Assembly (NCBI GenBank): GCA_900660155.1
Contig: CABFPE010000240.1
Span: forward strand, 309,947 to 342,699
DNA from: Hofstenia miamia
Taxonomy: Eukaryota > Xenacoelomorpha > Acoela > Hofsteniidae
DNA: 32,753 nt
Direction of reading: 5' to 3'
In this document: positions 8,428 to 20,142 of the stretch, in pieces
Numbering within the stretch: position 1 is the stretch's first letter
Layout of the letters: every line of letters starts with the position of its first letter
Program-made: the position numbers and the translations under genes
Notes under the pieces: generated by a model
Seen by the model: the letters and a program-made list of their open reading frames with translations, nothing else
What the model was told of the DNA's origin: nothing
Database searches by the model: none

Positions 8428-9735
8428 TCAGCAGTAAATTTTTACCGCTTGACAAAGAATTGACAACTCTAATTCATTACTGTACAACAATTCACCATCG
8501 CAGTTCCATACTATTGGTTTGTCAGAACAATTCTCATCAGTGTAGGAAGCCCTTACAAGCACATTCGTGGCCCTGGCGGTTTTTAGGCAAGGCATGTTAT
8601 AACGGCTTTCCAAATCAAATTTACATTTTGTAAGAAGTTCTACACAATTTTTACGAGGTGACGAAGTAGATTCTACTAAAAGAACATCCATAACCCCATC
8701 ACCATGGTGCGCTTTGGGGGCCACTCCAGTTTTGATATCTCTTGAACAACAAGCATTGGGGACGATTTGAATGTGACTGAAGGCATTGTTAAGTGAACTA
8801 TTTTCTGTGTTGTAGGTTGGACTAATTGAAGCATACTTTTTACAAATTTTACAATGTCTTTGGCATCCGTCTGATTCAAGGGTGTCAGTAATTGCTTCGA
8901 ACTTTACTTCCGCTGAGCAGACTGGCATTTTTATAAATGTGTTAATACCTGCAAATAGGTATCGTGAAGGGCCTAAAAATCTAAGTTTTTCACTAGTACT
9001 CAATGTCTCTCCTAGAAATCCGCATGCAATGTTAGAATGGGCTGTAGCAATAAGATTTCCGTCTTTCTTAATGGCTATGACATCTAAGCCTGTGTGGTGA
9101 CCACAAATTATTTGATAAACTATTGTGTTAACGTCCACAGTTCGAGAGGTAGTGAGGTTCAAAGCGTTCATGGATCCTGTAGGAATAAGGCCCATTTTTA
9201 TTTTAGTTGTTGAGTTTTGGTGGGTCATGAGTATTTTCGTAAGAACTTCATTAAACGTACCATCACCTCCCATACATATTATTCCATCAAACTCAGAAAT
9301 ATTGTATTCTTCAATTATCTCTTGAGCATGCTTGGGATATTCTGTGAATCGAACGGCAAAGCGAATCCCTGCAAGTTTTAACAGAGGTTTCACATCTTTA
9401 TAGAATATTTTCCTTCCCTTCTTGAAGCCACTATAGGGATTAACAATTATTAAGAGATTCTTAGGACGAGTAAACTTAGAGTTGATATTATTCCAAATAC
9501 TATCGTTCAAAATAAGCGGATATTTTTCAGAGGGGAACAGCAACGTAATCTTTCGTAGAATGCTTCGTTGCGTTGATTTCTTAGTAAAGTAGATGTGTAA
9601 AGCTGATATGTCCACTATAGTCTTAATAATTGTCTCATAGGGAATGCTTAAGCATAACTGAGATCCTTTAGTTAACAAAAGCTGGTTATCATTTTCCACA
9701 ATTTTGCACGCGGTTTTCTCCCATTGGCATTGCAT
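8428..9735 (-). CDS. CERK: Ceramide kinase-like lipid kinase, single exon
   Basis: The 435-aa protein would phosphorylate ceramide to ceramide 1-phosphate using ATP. Residues 1-85 correspond to the PH-like N-terminal region. The diacylglycerol-kinase catalytic domain follows, with LLIIVNPYSGFKKGRKIF (94-111), the nucleotide-binding GGDGTFNEVL (156-165), PTGSMNAL (185-192) and LDVIAI (217-222). CX3CX2C (Cys 291, 295, 298) is the motif that sets ceramide kinases apart from sphingosine kinases, and HHGDGVMDVLLVE and WNCDGELLYS are also family blocks. Human CERK is 537 aa, so this one is short, mainly at the N-terminus and in loops. The start at 9735 is chosen because a TAG sits in frame at 9754-9756. 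That TAG is also part of CTATATTTAG, which could be a splice acceptor adding an upstream exon. The frame is uninterrupted, which favours a working gene over a fossil. Confidence 0.9.
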   Translation of the reverse strand: MQCQWEKTACKIVENDNQLLLTKGSQLCLSIPYETIIKTIVDISALHIYFTKKSTQRSILRKITLLFPSEKYPLILNDSIWNNINSKFTRPKNLLIIVNPYSGFKKGRKIFYKDVKPLLKLAGIRFAVRFTEYPKHAQEIIEEYNISEFDGIICMGGDGTFNEVLTKILMTHQNSTTKIKMGLIPTGSMNALNLTTSRTVDVNTIVYQIICGHHTGLDVIAIKKDGNLIATAHSNIACGFLGETLSTSEKLRFLGPSRYLFAGINTFIKMPVCSAEVKFEAITDTLESDGCQRHCKICKKYASISPTYNTENSSLNNAFSHIQIVPNACCSRDIKTGVAPKAHHGDGVMDVLLVESTSSPRKNCVELLTKCKFDLESRYNMPCLKTARATNVLVRASYTDENCSDKPIVWNCDGELLYSNELELSILCQAVKIYC

Positions 9736-9748
9736 TTCTTTCCACGGT

Positions 9749-9763
9749 GGTTTCTAAATATAG
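9749..9763 (-). promoter_or_regulatory. Possible splice acceptor upstream of the CERK-like start
   Basis: On the minus strand CTATATTTAG ends at 9754, followed by codons in frame with the start at 9735 (Lys-Pro-Pro-Trp-Lys-Glu). If used, the gene would have an upstream exon in the minus-strand sense, beyond 9760. No such exon was recognised. Confidence 0.25.
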
Positions 9764-10141
9764 CAAATTATACACAGCGTCTAGCGGTGAAAAAGCTATT
9801 GGATATTATTCTCTGTTAACAGCTCATTGCTAGATGGAATTAACAACAATAAATCCTTAAGACCTACGTCATAACAATCAATTAATCATTTATAAATAGC
9901 TCTACAAAAGCAGTACTTAGTTGAATTCTCCTGATACTACCTATTGCAAAGCACATTCTAAACCAGCAATTTTTCTCCTATTATCATAACAAAACATATG
10001 TTATAAGAAATCTCCTATTTTCTACGAACAATATCATATTGTTAGAGTGAATATAATTTTATAGCAAAGATTAATTTGTCTTTGAAGTCAAATTCTATGA
10101 TATCTAATAATGACCATTTTGAATTTTACATGAACATGCTC
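9760..10141. other. Upstream flank of the CERK-like gene
   Basis: This is AT-rich and would hold the promoter. No TATA box or initiator could be assigned with confidence. Confidence 0.35.
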
Positions 10142-11097
10142 TAGGGTAGGGCCCGTATCGGGCACGGACAAAGGTGTATTGGCATAGGCTTTTAGTACGG
10201 GTATGTGCTAAGGACGTACTTGCTCTGAACTTAGCATTGTTATTTGTCGTTGTTTAAAGATTTTAATTCTTAAAACAATTTGATTGAAATAAATAAAGGT
10301 CAGGCGGCCTGGACACCTCTCAAACTTTTTGGAGCCGACCTGTTTTCTAAATTTCCCCCAATTTGCTCATTTGGGTCCATAGAATAAATTGCACATTTCA
10401 AAAGCTTCTAAGGTCTATTCAATTTAAGCAAAATAATGGAACATAATACAATAGTAAGAAAGTCAACATCTCTGGATCAGACATTATTCATTTATGAAAC
10501 TAGCTTGTACTCCGAACAGTTCCCGCGCGCTTACTATGAAAAAAATTTGCGGGATCAGGCTAAAATCTATAAGAAGTTCTGTTTTATTGAATGCAAGCTA
10601 GTGTTCAAAGCAAATTTGATCAATCTCAATGAAGATATTGCATTATGATAAACATATCGTACTAGTGTGCATTATATTCTGGAGTAGGATGCTAACATTA
10701 GCAGCTGTTCTATATCGTTTGAATTGAATTAATGTAATTTACTTCAGTAAAAATGAATCAACAAGCCACTTAAAGTATTTTCATACTGTTTGATGTGTCT
10801 TCAAATAGTGTATAGTTATGTGATTTGATGGATTATGTTTCAATGATTTGTGTTGATAAATCTTCTACTGGAAACATGACTTAATTATTACCTTAGTTGT
10901 AAAATTAAACTTTTCAGTGATGTCAATAAACGTTATAAATTTGGCTTCTTAATAAAGCCCTGACTACATTGATATTTGTTATGACCGCTTACGTGTTCAT
11001 GTATATTAGAACACTAGCAGTTTTTCTTGTTGCATCAAGTTATTTCATTTAGCTAAGGGCATGACAAGCTTGGGATAAGGGCACGTTACCTAGCTTC
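10142..11097. repeat. Dispersed repeat with GC-rich ends, copy 1
   Basis: The left end (CTAGGGTAGGGCCCGTATC, 10141 on) and right end (AAGGGCACGTTACCTAG, to about 11094) are imperfect inverted repeats. Several internal blocks match about 29744-31250 in the same order: ATTTGTCGTTG (near 10242), TTTTCATACTGTTTG (near 10779) and AACTTTTCAGTGATGTCAA (near 10909). ACGGGC-type repeats near the ends and TAGGGTA tips suggest an old non-autonomous DNA transposon, possibly hAT-like. A 70-codon open frame at 10436-10648 inside it has no known domain and is probably chance. Confidence 0.55.
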
Positions 11098-12391
11098 AAA
11101 AGAGACCATTTGCTAAATGTCAAGAAATATAAAGTTAAACTTCAAATCCAGTGATATCAAAACTACATAAGAAATACAAGATTTAATTATATATATGACT
11201 CAACATTAAATATTTCTATATATAAATATGATAACGGAATTTCTTTACAATCTGCAAGAGTTGTTTATGGTATACATATAAATTTGACATATTTATTACG
11301 TTGACTTTACTATAAATATATTTATTAATTTTCAACTCAGAATATAAACATTCATTCGTATTCATAGACTAATTTTCATACAAGAATAAAATCAAGATCT
11401 AAAGGAATTTACAGACAAAATAATTGAAAATCAAGTGCAGAGGACAACTTCTACCACATAAAAAAATTCACGAGAAAATAGCTATGGTCTATAAATATAT
11501 GGTATTCTTTAGATCTTATGTGTCTAAGAATTAGATTTTAGGTTAAAATATCTTACAAAATATGTTAAAAATATTTCTAATCTCCAATTATAATAATATT
11601 GCAAACAATTTAATGCGGCTCAAGATATTACAGATGGGGCTAAGCCCACTTCAACTCTACTGACGCGGTGGACCCGTACAGACTTTTCTCAATTACTGAT
11701 GCAGTATATGTTGAGAAAGCATTTAACCCTAAAAACCTGGGGATTTTTCAAACATTTTCATTATCCTACAAAAAAATTCATTAAGCGTTTATAGCTCAAA
11801 AACTATTAACGTTATGCTAAATCTGAAATTCCCGCGACTTCTGATTTGAGATATCTTTGGACATATCAAGAAACAGTCAAAGTTCTTTATTGCTTCCATG
11901 AGCTCAAAATACATGAACATTAAGTATGGAGAGAATTTAAATCTTTTTCAAAAATTCGAAATTTTCAACAACCTCAGACGCAGCAATACGCTTTATTAGA
12001 AATTTTCAAAGATTGCATTAAAGTATGTTCCCCAATTGACCTACTCATGTTTTAAGATTTTCAAATTTACTAATAGGCTAGGGGAAAAATCTTTGTAAAT
12101 GTGGAAGAACGATTTGTTCTTTAAAGTAGACGCCTTTGGAATTGTAATAAATAATGATATAAAATATTGCAAATAATGACATGACACAGCATAAATATAC
12201 ACATACGTGTAAATATTTCTTGTATTTAGGCATTGTATATATTAAAATTAATTCTGATTCATCAATTCTTGACAATAATTTAGAAGTAAATGAGATCCAA
12301 TCTGGGTTGTTTATGTGTTTATTTGAATTCACTACAAATTTGCGAAATTGTAGAGACAATACCTAAATTAGCCACATATGCATTCGCTTAA
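11098..12391. other. Gene-poor AT-rich region with repeat debris
   Basis: No gene was recognised. Part of it (11912-11990) matches 28426-28520, so at least that portion is a dispersed repeat. The rest is low-complexity AT-rich sequence. Confidence 0.4.
11912..11990 (+). repeat. Dispersed repeat fragment, pair with 28426-28520
   Basis: TGAACATTAAGTATGGAG, GAATTTAA and CAGCAATAC occur in the same order and spacing as at 28426-28520, with about 20% differences by eye. Confidence 0.6.
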
Positions 12392-12640
12392 ATTCGAAAT
12401 GATATTATTTCACTAATGGTAGAAACTGTACAGGAAAAAATAGTAGATAAAGTCAACTCATCTGATATACCATTTTTCACCTTAAAAGTTGATGCTACTA
12501 AAGATGTTCTGGTAATTAAAATATTTCAAATTATTGAGAGGTACTCCATCCTTGACAGCAGTGTATGCAATTTCGTATTAGAAATAAATAATCTTGTTGA
12601 AGTTAAACCATTTATTGTCATACTGATGTGTCTACTCTAA
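12392..12640 (+). pseudogene. hAT/ZMYM1-like transposase fragment (DUF4371 type)
   Basis: An 82-codon open stretch (ATG at 12416, open from 12392) reads DIISLMVETVQEKIVDKVNS, then FFTLKVDATKDV and an IIERYS block. This matches the pattern of DUF4371/zinc-finger MYM-type 1 domestic and transposon proteins, where a run like IIxxVKxxxFFSLxVDETTDVS precedes a conserved IRYVD. Here the usual Asp-Glu-Thr is Asp-Ala-Thr. DUF4371 belongs to the hAT transposase fold. The fragment is bounded by stops (TAA at 12389-12391 and at 12638-12640) and no zinc-finger or dimerisation region follows, so it is a relic. Identification rests on recalled family pattern. Confidence 0.5.
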
Positions 12641-15067
12641 AAATTGAAGCGCCAGCTGTAGCCCATTGCTTAAAAAACAAATTTTATGAAAACTGTCTTA
12701 AGATATAAAAGTTTCTTTTCCATATCGCGAGGTTTTGCTTTTTGAGGCTTCAACAAAGCTCCTGTGAAGCTACAATATTAACACAATTCAGACGGTAAAG
12801 GTTCTTACAACTAATATTGAAAAGTCTAAATTTCTGCTACGATTCAATGAATAATCTTTGTGTATTTAATTATATTTTATGTATTATTGTTATATAATTT
12901 CTGTTAAATTAGGTTTGACAGAATTCCTGAAACGATCGAATGTCAGAAATTCATGCAAGTAATTCCTCTAATAGCATTTTTAAATTGCTCAGTTAAACTC
13001 AACCCACAAGCACATAAAATCTAAGAAGCATACTTTAGACTTACGTTGGGTTGAAATGAAATAGTGGCACTACGTTGTTCTTAAAGTTCTGCATAGGTTA
13101 TAAAAAAATTCCGGGGAAGCAAAGAAATGCGAATTTTTTTCTTAAAATGGGATAAAATGCGAAAAAAACGAAAACGAATGCGTAATTTTGTAATTTATTT
13201 TGCGAAAATAATGGCCCCAGCTGGCCAGTTTGACAGAAATATAGCCCCTTCACCTTTCATAAATTGGAATTATAGCAAGACCCGTTGCTTTGTGTGATCT
13301 TGATCCAGTAGTAGTAGTACTGTACATGGGCACTCATGACGCCAATATATTGCTTTCCGTCCATCGATTAATTCACCTTTGCCAAAACTTGCATGTATAC
13401 GTCCATATTATTGCATTTCACAATTATCTGGGTGCCATTTTTGGACACATTACAGACATTCTCCTTAATAAGCATCTGGATCTTTCTGCAGACTTTGATT
13501 GACACCTTTTGGCTTTACTTGTTCAATTTGGTGTTCAGTTTTAAAAGCGGCTATAATGCACATGTGCACATGGCAGTAAAGCTTGAATCACTAAGTGCTC
13601 CACTATTTCTTTTTGAGAAAGTCCAAACTGGAATTTTTGGATCATCTATTTTTCCTGCCATGATTGAGGGTAGTTTTATGTCTCAAGTTTTCAAGAGTAA
13701 GCATATTTCGGTGTTAGTCTTACATGGGTAAGTGAGACAATGAATTGAACTAAACAAGGTTGTTTAACTATTGAAAATTTATTGTTGGGTATTGCAAGAA
13801 TTGGGATTATAGTGTTTGATGAATGCATTTACAACATCACTTGTGCGACCTTTATGTTCAAGGTTGTAGGTGGGGGAGATCTTAAAACAACATGTACCTA
13901 TTATGTGGGCCATATATTTAATATGCTTGCCCTTCATGGATAGCACCCTATGTATAATATGGGGATAGTGGACCGAACATTTCGGATTCCGATTGCCGGA
14001 ATTGAAACAAACACTAATTCGTAGCACATTTTGACAATAATGCAATTCTTAATAAAAACTTACTTTTAGAAATGTAAAGCGTTCCCTCTTTAATAAAATT
14101 TATTTTCATTCATAAAATATTTTCAATTTTTATAGAAAGAGGTAAAAATTGAAAGTTAAATTTATTTCAATTCAGACTACTACGGACAGGCGTTTTTTGC
14201 TTTAGATATTCATTGAAATTAAATTGAATCAAATATATCTCTAAGGGTACCATAAATGTGGTTTTAAATATTTGCAGATAGATTAATTTATTTGTATTTA
14301 TAAAGAGTCAAATCTTTCAGATCGATTGAATATATCTTATATTTCTAAACTTGCTTATGTATTGAGTAAATATGTAAGTATTAAGTGCAGTTGGTACTTC
14401 TGGACCGCTTTTCCTTTGACATGGGATCGTGCTGCTACCAAAATTTAAATTGACATTTACAAGTATTTGCTTAGACGTTGTTACTGTGAATCTTTTTTGT
14501 CCTTAGCACAGTATAAACGAAGTATAGGCGATATAGAATAGCAGTCTTACAATATATATTATAAAAAAAAGAACTCCTGCATAAATGCAATTCATTCAGT
14601 GATTGACTTTTTAACGGACATTGAATACTTCTAAATCAAAATAGAGCAGGTGAAAGTCAGCTAATTAGCTATGATGTGATTTTTCGACAAGGCGCTACCA
14701 ATAAGGAGAGGGGGATAAACTATAAGCATTTTATAAAAAAATCAAGTCAGACTGCTTTTTGCAAATTTTCCAACTAATTTTTACTACTATATGAAGAAGG
14801 GCAGATACAATAATATATTTAGTTATAAAAGTTACTAGCAATCTTCAGTACTATACATTGATGAGAATCAATGGCTTAGTAAAATGGGTATTATTTGAAA
14901 TTCATCAAATAGTATGAGAGTGGCCTAGCCTAAGATGGGCTGAAATTCTATTGCAAGTGGCGGTGGCCCTTTTTTCTAAGTCCCTGATCTATATCTGATT
15001 GTTTCATTTTTCAATCCTTGAAAAATTTTATTTGAATTCATTAAATAAGCGTGGGGTTGAAAGCTGT
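12641..15067. other. AT-rich region, no gene recognised
   Basis: Open frames of 70-112 codons at 13290-13731 (+) and 13779-14045 (-) were read and show no domain. GCGAAAAT/TGCGAATTTT-type words near 13120-13210 look like repeat debris. Confidence 0.4.
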
Positions 15068-15069
15068 TA

Positions 15070-15147
15070 CAGTAAGATTGTGTGAATAGGGATTTCGTGA
15101 AATCCCCAAAACTTCAGTTAAATTTGTGGAATTGCTATTTCACCTAA
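15070..15147 (+). repeat. Left inverted repeat of the 15070-15916 MITE
   Basis: It pairs with 15843-15916. It contains an internal perfect hairpin, GGGATTTC (15089-15096) / GAAATCCC (15099-15106) with a GT loop. Confidence 0.75.
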
Positions 15148-15842
15148 AGACTACATAAAAGATAAATTTGCGGAACTTAGGTGGGATTAGTCAAGGCCTA
15201 CTGTAATCACAGCCTCTCGATTTGCAGTAAAATTAACAAAAATGAGTCCACAAAAACATTTCGCCAGGCCAAGTCAATTTAAATAACAAAATCCAAGAAT
15301 TACCTATTCTGCACATTTCTGTACTTTTTGAAAAGCTTTGATTTTTGAAAACTGTAAAAACCACATTCAAAAATAACATGAGCCATAAACAAAAACAATT
15401 ATTTTCTACAAATAAAATTTTTTGTTTGACGGTATAAAAATCAGAAATTATAGACCTACACAAGCTGAAAAGTAGATCTAACCTTTCTAAGTTGAGATAA
15501 AACATTTCTAGAAATTGAGTTTACTTCTTTGCCTTTGAAACCCTTTAATTGTTTGATAAACCCCTTGTTTGTCAGGAATCAATTTGTATGTTTATAGCTC
15601 CTCAAATCTGAAGGGGATTTTTGATATTCTTTGTATTGTATACTTGGGCAAAATTTTACAGCAATTCCCTACTGGCAAAAGTGTATTTCTGCTTTTTTCT
15701 ATTTTTGTACTGCAGCTCTCTACGATGCGATAAAATTAAGCCTTGAGTTAGGATTAGTGTTAGGGTTTTGATTTCTAGGGTTTGGATTTTTGCAATAAAT
15801 TCATGAAATGTCTAGTTATTTTAAAGTTTTCATAAAGGTAGG

Positions 15843-15916
15843 TACGTGAAATAACAATTCCCCAATTTCACTGAAACTTAGGATTTCACAAAATTCCTAA
15901 TTTCACATTCTTACAG
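15843..15916 (-). repeat. Right inverted repeat of the 15070-15916 MITE
   Basis: Its reverse complement aligns with 15070-15147. The internal hairpin is less perfect here. Confidence 0.75.
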
Positions 15917-16273
15917 TAAAAACCACTTGTTACTACTTAGAAATTAGAAATCAATATTAAAGAAAATTTTTGTAACAACAAATTTGCAATGAATAATGAA
16001 AAAACTTAATTTATTATATTCAGCTTAAGCAAAACAAAAGCATTAGCAAAATATCTAATGAATTTAGCTTTCATTAATTATGTATAAATCAGGTTAAATT
16101 AATTTATTAAGCTTAAGAACCAATCAAGTAGATGCAGCATCGATATTTTGTACACTTTTTCGAACAATTTTTTAGAGCCTTTTATGAAATTTGGAAATCT
16201 TGGGATATTGCCGCAATTAATGAGTAATTTTTTTTCATGCATTTGTGCTAAATATAATATTGAGTTTGAGGCG

Positions 16274-16307
16274 CAGACTACTTAAATACTAAAATTTAAG
16301 TAGTCTG
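16274..16307. repeat. Perfect 14-bp hairpin
   Basis: CAGACTACTTAAAT (16274-16287) and ATTTAAGTAGTCTG (16294-16307) are exact reverse complements around a 6-base loop. It may be a foldback remnant; no function can be assigned. Confidence 0.8.
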
Positions 16308-19300
16308 TGGTTTTGAAGTATTTGAAAAGAGTAAAATACTACTTTTCGGTAAAATACCTAATATGCATACATCATATGTTATTTAAATGCACTGTAGGCA
16401 AAGCCAGTGGTGTATATAAATGAGTCGCGATTCCACGAAATACGAAACTTTATAATTTAAATGACTGAAGCGGTATTTCTCTTTATCTTGTAATGAGTGA
16501 ATTTTTTTGCAGAAATATTACAGATTTTGAAAACTCTCGGATAGTTGAAGTTACAGGAAATTCAAAAATATTTTTTATCAAACTAATTTGAGAATTTATT
16601 GTGTATGCATTTTTTACAATACTTATGCCTATAAAACTATTATTTGTGTAAAAATTGCTTCTCTATGCAAAATACATGTAGTGCCTGACGCTAAGCAGTA
16701 GAGAAAATTAAATAAGCTCCTAAATAATACTACAAAATATAGATATTGTGGTGTCATCGGCCTTTAGTTATTGTCCAGGTTAAACTGTGCATGATTCTGT
16801 TTTCTGTTATTTACTCGATGTAACTACGATTTCCTGTCATGTGTTAGTGTTGCCAACTAATAACTAGATTTTTGTATTTAAGTCAGTGTTTTCTTGTTAA
16901 TTTATAGTTCTGTCAGGCTATGGGGTTGGCTTAACAAAAATTCACTTAAAACAGGCCTTTACTGTTCAGTTCTCCGTTCAATGTTACGTGTACATAGAAA
17001 CCGCTTAAGCCTATTTTGGAATAAATATGCAATTTAAGAAATTCATTTTTCTTTGAAATGTTGAAATTTAATCTTTAGATTACCAAAGGTTTATTTCTTA
17101 TTTATGCCATAAATAAAGTTGTCTTGTGTTAAAGTATTTTTGTCGTATAGTAGTTACATATTGTAACAAGTTTTCCTTCGTAAGTCCTGTCCAACTTTCG
17201 TCTAGGAAGAATTTCACACGTATGGACTTGCACTAACATTGATTTTTTCAATTATATTAATATTTCGTGAAAATTCAAAATATAAGAGCTAAGGTGATTA
17301 GACACATTTTAAGAGATTATTTTATTATTAATTTTAGTTTTTGGGGCTTCGCCCTTTTTTCTTGGAAACGCTACTGAGATGTTCCTTCTCCTTCAGAAAA
17401 TCCTGTATACACCCCTGAATGTTACCAGGCATTTTTCTAAATTTGCACTTAGAGAAATTGTTTGTTTAATGAGCGGATGTGTGTTGCGCTGTGTAGTCAC
17501 AACAAGCCGCTCAATTGGAATTCCCAAAGCAAATAATTTAAGAGATACATTGAAGTCAACACCATAGTCTGTTTTTAAGAGCTATGTCCAATTTCGTTTT
17601 TCACCTTAGCCTGAATCGTCTGTAGGTTAACTAGGTACGCTTCATACTACTTCTTGAAGCCAGACCCTAGTCCACTCCGTTAACATTTCTGGTCTATGCA
17701 GTAATTAAATAGAATAATATTCGTAAATTGATGTTTCCCACATATATATTATGCGGCTTGTAAAGAGCATTTAACAAATTGTTCGAGTTTTTAAATTTTT
17801 TTATAAGAGGACATACCCAAAATGCAGGATAGTCTATAAAATCAAATACTTAAAGCTCCTTTTATGTGCCTAATATCATTCTAATAATAAATTAAAATAT
17901 ATTTATAAACCGATTTATAACATGCATAATTTAAATGCGAAGCACTCATGGATAATGACTAATAGGTAATCCTAGAATACATTGAAATTTCATGATTGGA
18001 AATTTCCGGGATTCCGAGTTTTAAACAATGCAACTTGGATTACGAACTCCACTACAAAAACGAAAGATTCAGCTTTAATAAAATTTTCATCTGTAAAAAT
18101 CTAGAACAAATTCGTCGTATGATGCTAGACTAAGACACATGCTACACTACACATCTACTTTCTGTAAATTATTGGATGATAGAGCGTAAATTTGTAGTCT
18201 AATACGCAAATAACGTATTAATCTTAAGCCAATTTATGTTTAAATGCTTAGAATAGAACAATGTTAAGAAAGACTAGCTTGTATAATGATTATGACTTTA
18301 TTATAAACATATAAACATCGATTTTTTTAAGTTGAATTGTCTAAAATATTTTTCTATGTAGCTGGCATCTTACATACGAATCAATGCATTGTTCAACATT
18401 GATATAACTATTTTGTATTTGCTTCAACTAATTTTCTAGTTTGTGAATAATTTATTGCAAAACAATGACATTTAAATCCTGAGTAACAAAGTGTAAGTAT
18501 TTGCAGTATTGGTAGAGATTTTGGATAGTTTTTCTGGTAGTAACAGTAGTAAATTTTCATGCATTTTAACGAATTTTATTTACTAGGATGTGTGACTCCA
18601 GTTTGAAATTTTCGACTTTTAAAAATAGGTTTACCTTTAATATGAAATAAAATAAAATAACTTACATTTGGTCAGTGCACACGCGTTGCTCAAAAATACT
18701 AGTGCAAAACACACAGGTGGCTTCTGGCTCAACTGACTGATTTATTACACTCAATAAAACAATGTGAAATTCACAATATGTACCGGTGCTACTATTACAC
18801 AGGAAATCACCTCAGAATTATTTGTTCAACTACAAACAGTACACACAACGCAGTTTAGCATGGTTTCCAAATTAAGCAATTATTGAACAGACAGACTAAC
18901 GAAAATTGTAAGTATATCGCAACTTCAATTAAACAAAAAGATTTAGATCAAGGCGCATTGATTTAGATGCAGATTGAATGAACTTTTTTACAGAGATTGT
19001 ATTGTTGCTATAACCTAGTACAAATCTAATACCGGTTTACGATATATACTTTTGAAGTTGATTTTCAATATAGACCACGCCTCAAAAGAAATTTATTGTT
19101 TTTGGATTAGCATAATCAACAAATTGTGATGTTTAGATAATTCTATAAACAAGTACCAAGTTCAAGATAACAATGCTTTAGTTTGAATTGGAACACATAT
19201 ACCATCTTTCTTAAAGTTTGTTGTGAGTTATGAATATGATATTGAAATTATATCTGTGATAGAAATGACTCCAACTTATAAATTAAATTCTAGAGTAATT

Positions 19301-19935
19301 ATTATAAGCATCTTCAGGGGTCGTTAAAATTAGGAAACCATTTTCTTTGGCCTCTTAAGTATAACATTGGAATTGTTTCTGGACATGGATATTGACCATT
19401 GAAAACGAAATGTTTGATAATTTATGCAAGACTTTTGCATTTTTCAATATGTTATGCATATGCAGTGTTGTCATGGAATTGGGAGTTGCTAGGTCCCTAT
19501 TGGGCATTCAAAATTTAAATTTCTGCAACATTTTTTCCAAAGTTAGGAGAAAAATTAAAGAACCAATCTAAATATTTTCAAGTTTTAATGAAAATATCAT
19601 ATTCCTTTGCTTATATCCTTAATCAGTCTGTTAACCCTATTTTGCCTGGGCTATTTTGTAGCAGTTATTCCTTAGGAGGGCGATTTGGCTCCTTAAGATT
19701 TCGGAAACAGTACATTTGGTCAACACACAATTTTTGTGTGGAGATACTTTGACACGTGAGGCGTCTTGACAAAACCATTTTGCGATACGATAGTTATATG
19801 CAAATTATGCGCATATTAATTAGGTTATGTATCCAATTTTCTAAATTTCTGATTATTGACGCAAAATGTTAGCGTGTTACTAAATAGGAATCAAGAGAAA
19901 GGCTTATAATGCAACTAAAATATAGAAAACACTTA

Positions 19936-19975
19936 ATTAAAATTTTGCATTGAAAATTAAAATTTTGCATTGAAA
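19936..19975 (+). repeat. Tandem duplication of a 20-bp unit
   Basis: ATTAAAATTTTGCATTGAAA occurs twice in direct succession without a mismatch. Confidence 0.85.
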
Positions 19976-20142
19976 ATTATGAATTAGTTTCGATTTATAG
20001 CCTTTATATATTCAAGATTGTAATTTTGAAATTCTCAAGAAATGTCAGATTTTCCTGGAATTTATTTTAAAATTGCTATAACTTTGTAACCATTGATCCT
20101 ACCCGCATAATTTTTTGTGAAAAGTTGCAGAATGAGTTAAAG

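Larger units (their letters stand above)
15070..15916. mobile_element. MITE with about 75-bp inverted repeats and TA target site
   Basis: The left arm (15070-about 15147, starting CAGTAAGATTGTG) aligns with the reverse complement of the right arm (about 15843-15916, starting CTGTAAGAATGTG). Similarity is about 75-80% by eye over the whole length, ending in GGAATTGNTATTTCAC on both. TA dinucleotides flank it at 15068-15069 and 15917-15918, as for Tc1/mariner-type elements. No transposase is encoded. A 90-codon minus-strand frame (15233-15505) has no known domain. Confidence 0.75.
15919..20142. other. Long AT-rich gene desert
   Basis: No gene or RNA was recognised. It holds a perfect 14-bp hairpin (16274-16307), a 20-bp tandem duplication (19936-19975) and a stretch near 18660-18850 with polyadenylation-like AATAAA words on the minus strand that could be LTR debris. 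The 62-codon frame at 17379-17567 has no domain. Confidence 0.4.

Noticed and set aside
10300..10370. Words like GGACACCTCTCAAACTTTTTGG recalling hAT inverted ends
   Set aside because: No partner end or target duplication could be found.
10436..10648. 70-codon open frame inside repeat copy 1
   Set aside because: No domain, and no corresponding open frame was noticed in copy 2, so coding is unlikely.
13290..14045. Open frames of 70, 112 and 88 codons on both strands
   Set aside because: They overlap each other, show no recognisable motif and have no supporting context; a decayed transposon is possible but cannot be shown.
15233..15505. 90-codon minus-strand open frame, Leu/Phe-rich
   Set aside because: It sits inside the 15070-15916 MITE and shows no transposase motif.
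18660..18850. Possible minus-strand solo LTR with AATAAA words
   Set aside because: No paired ends or target duplication visible; left as a remark in the gap entry.
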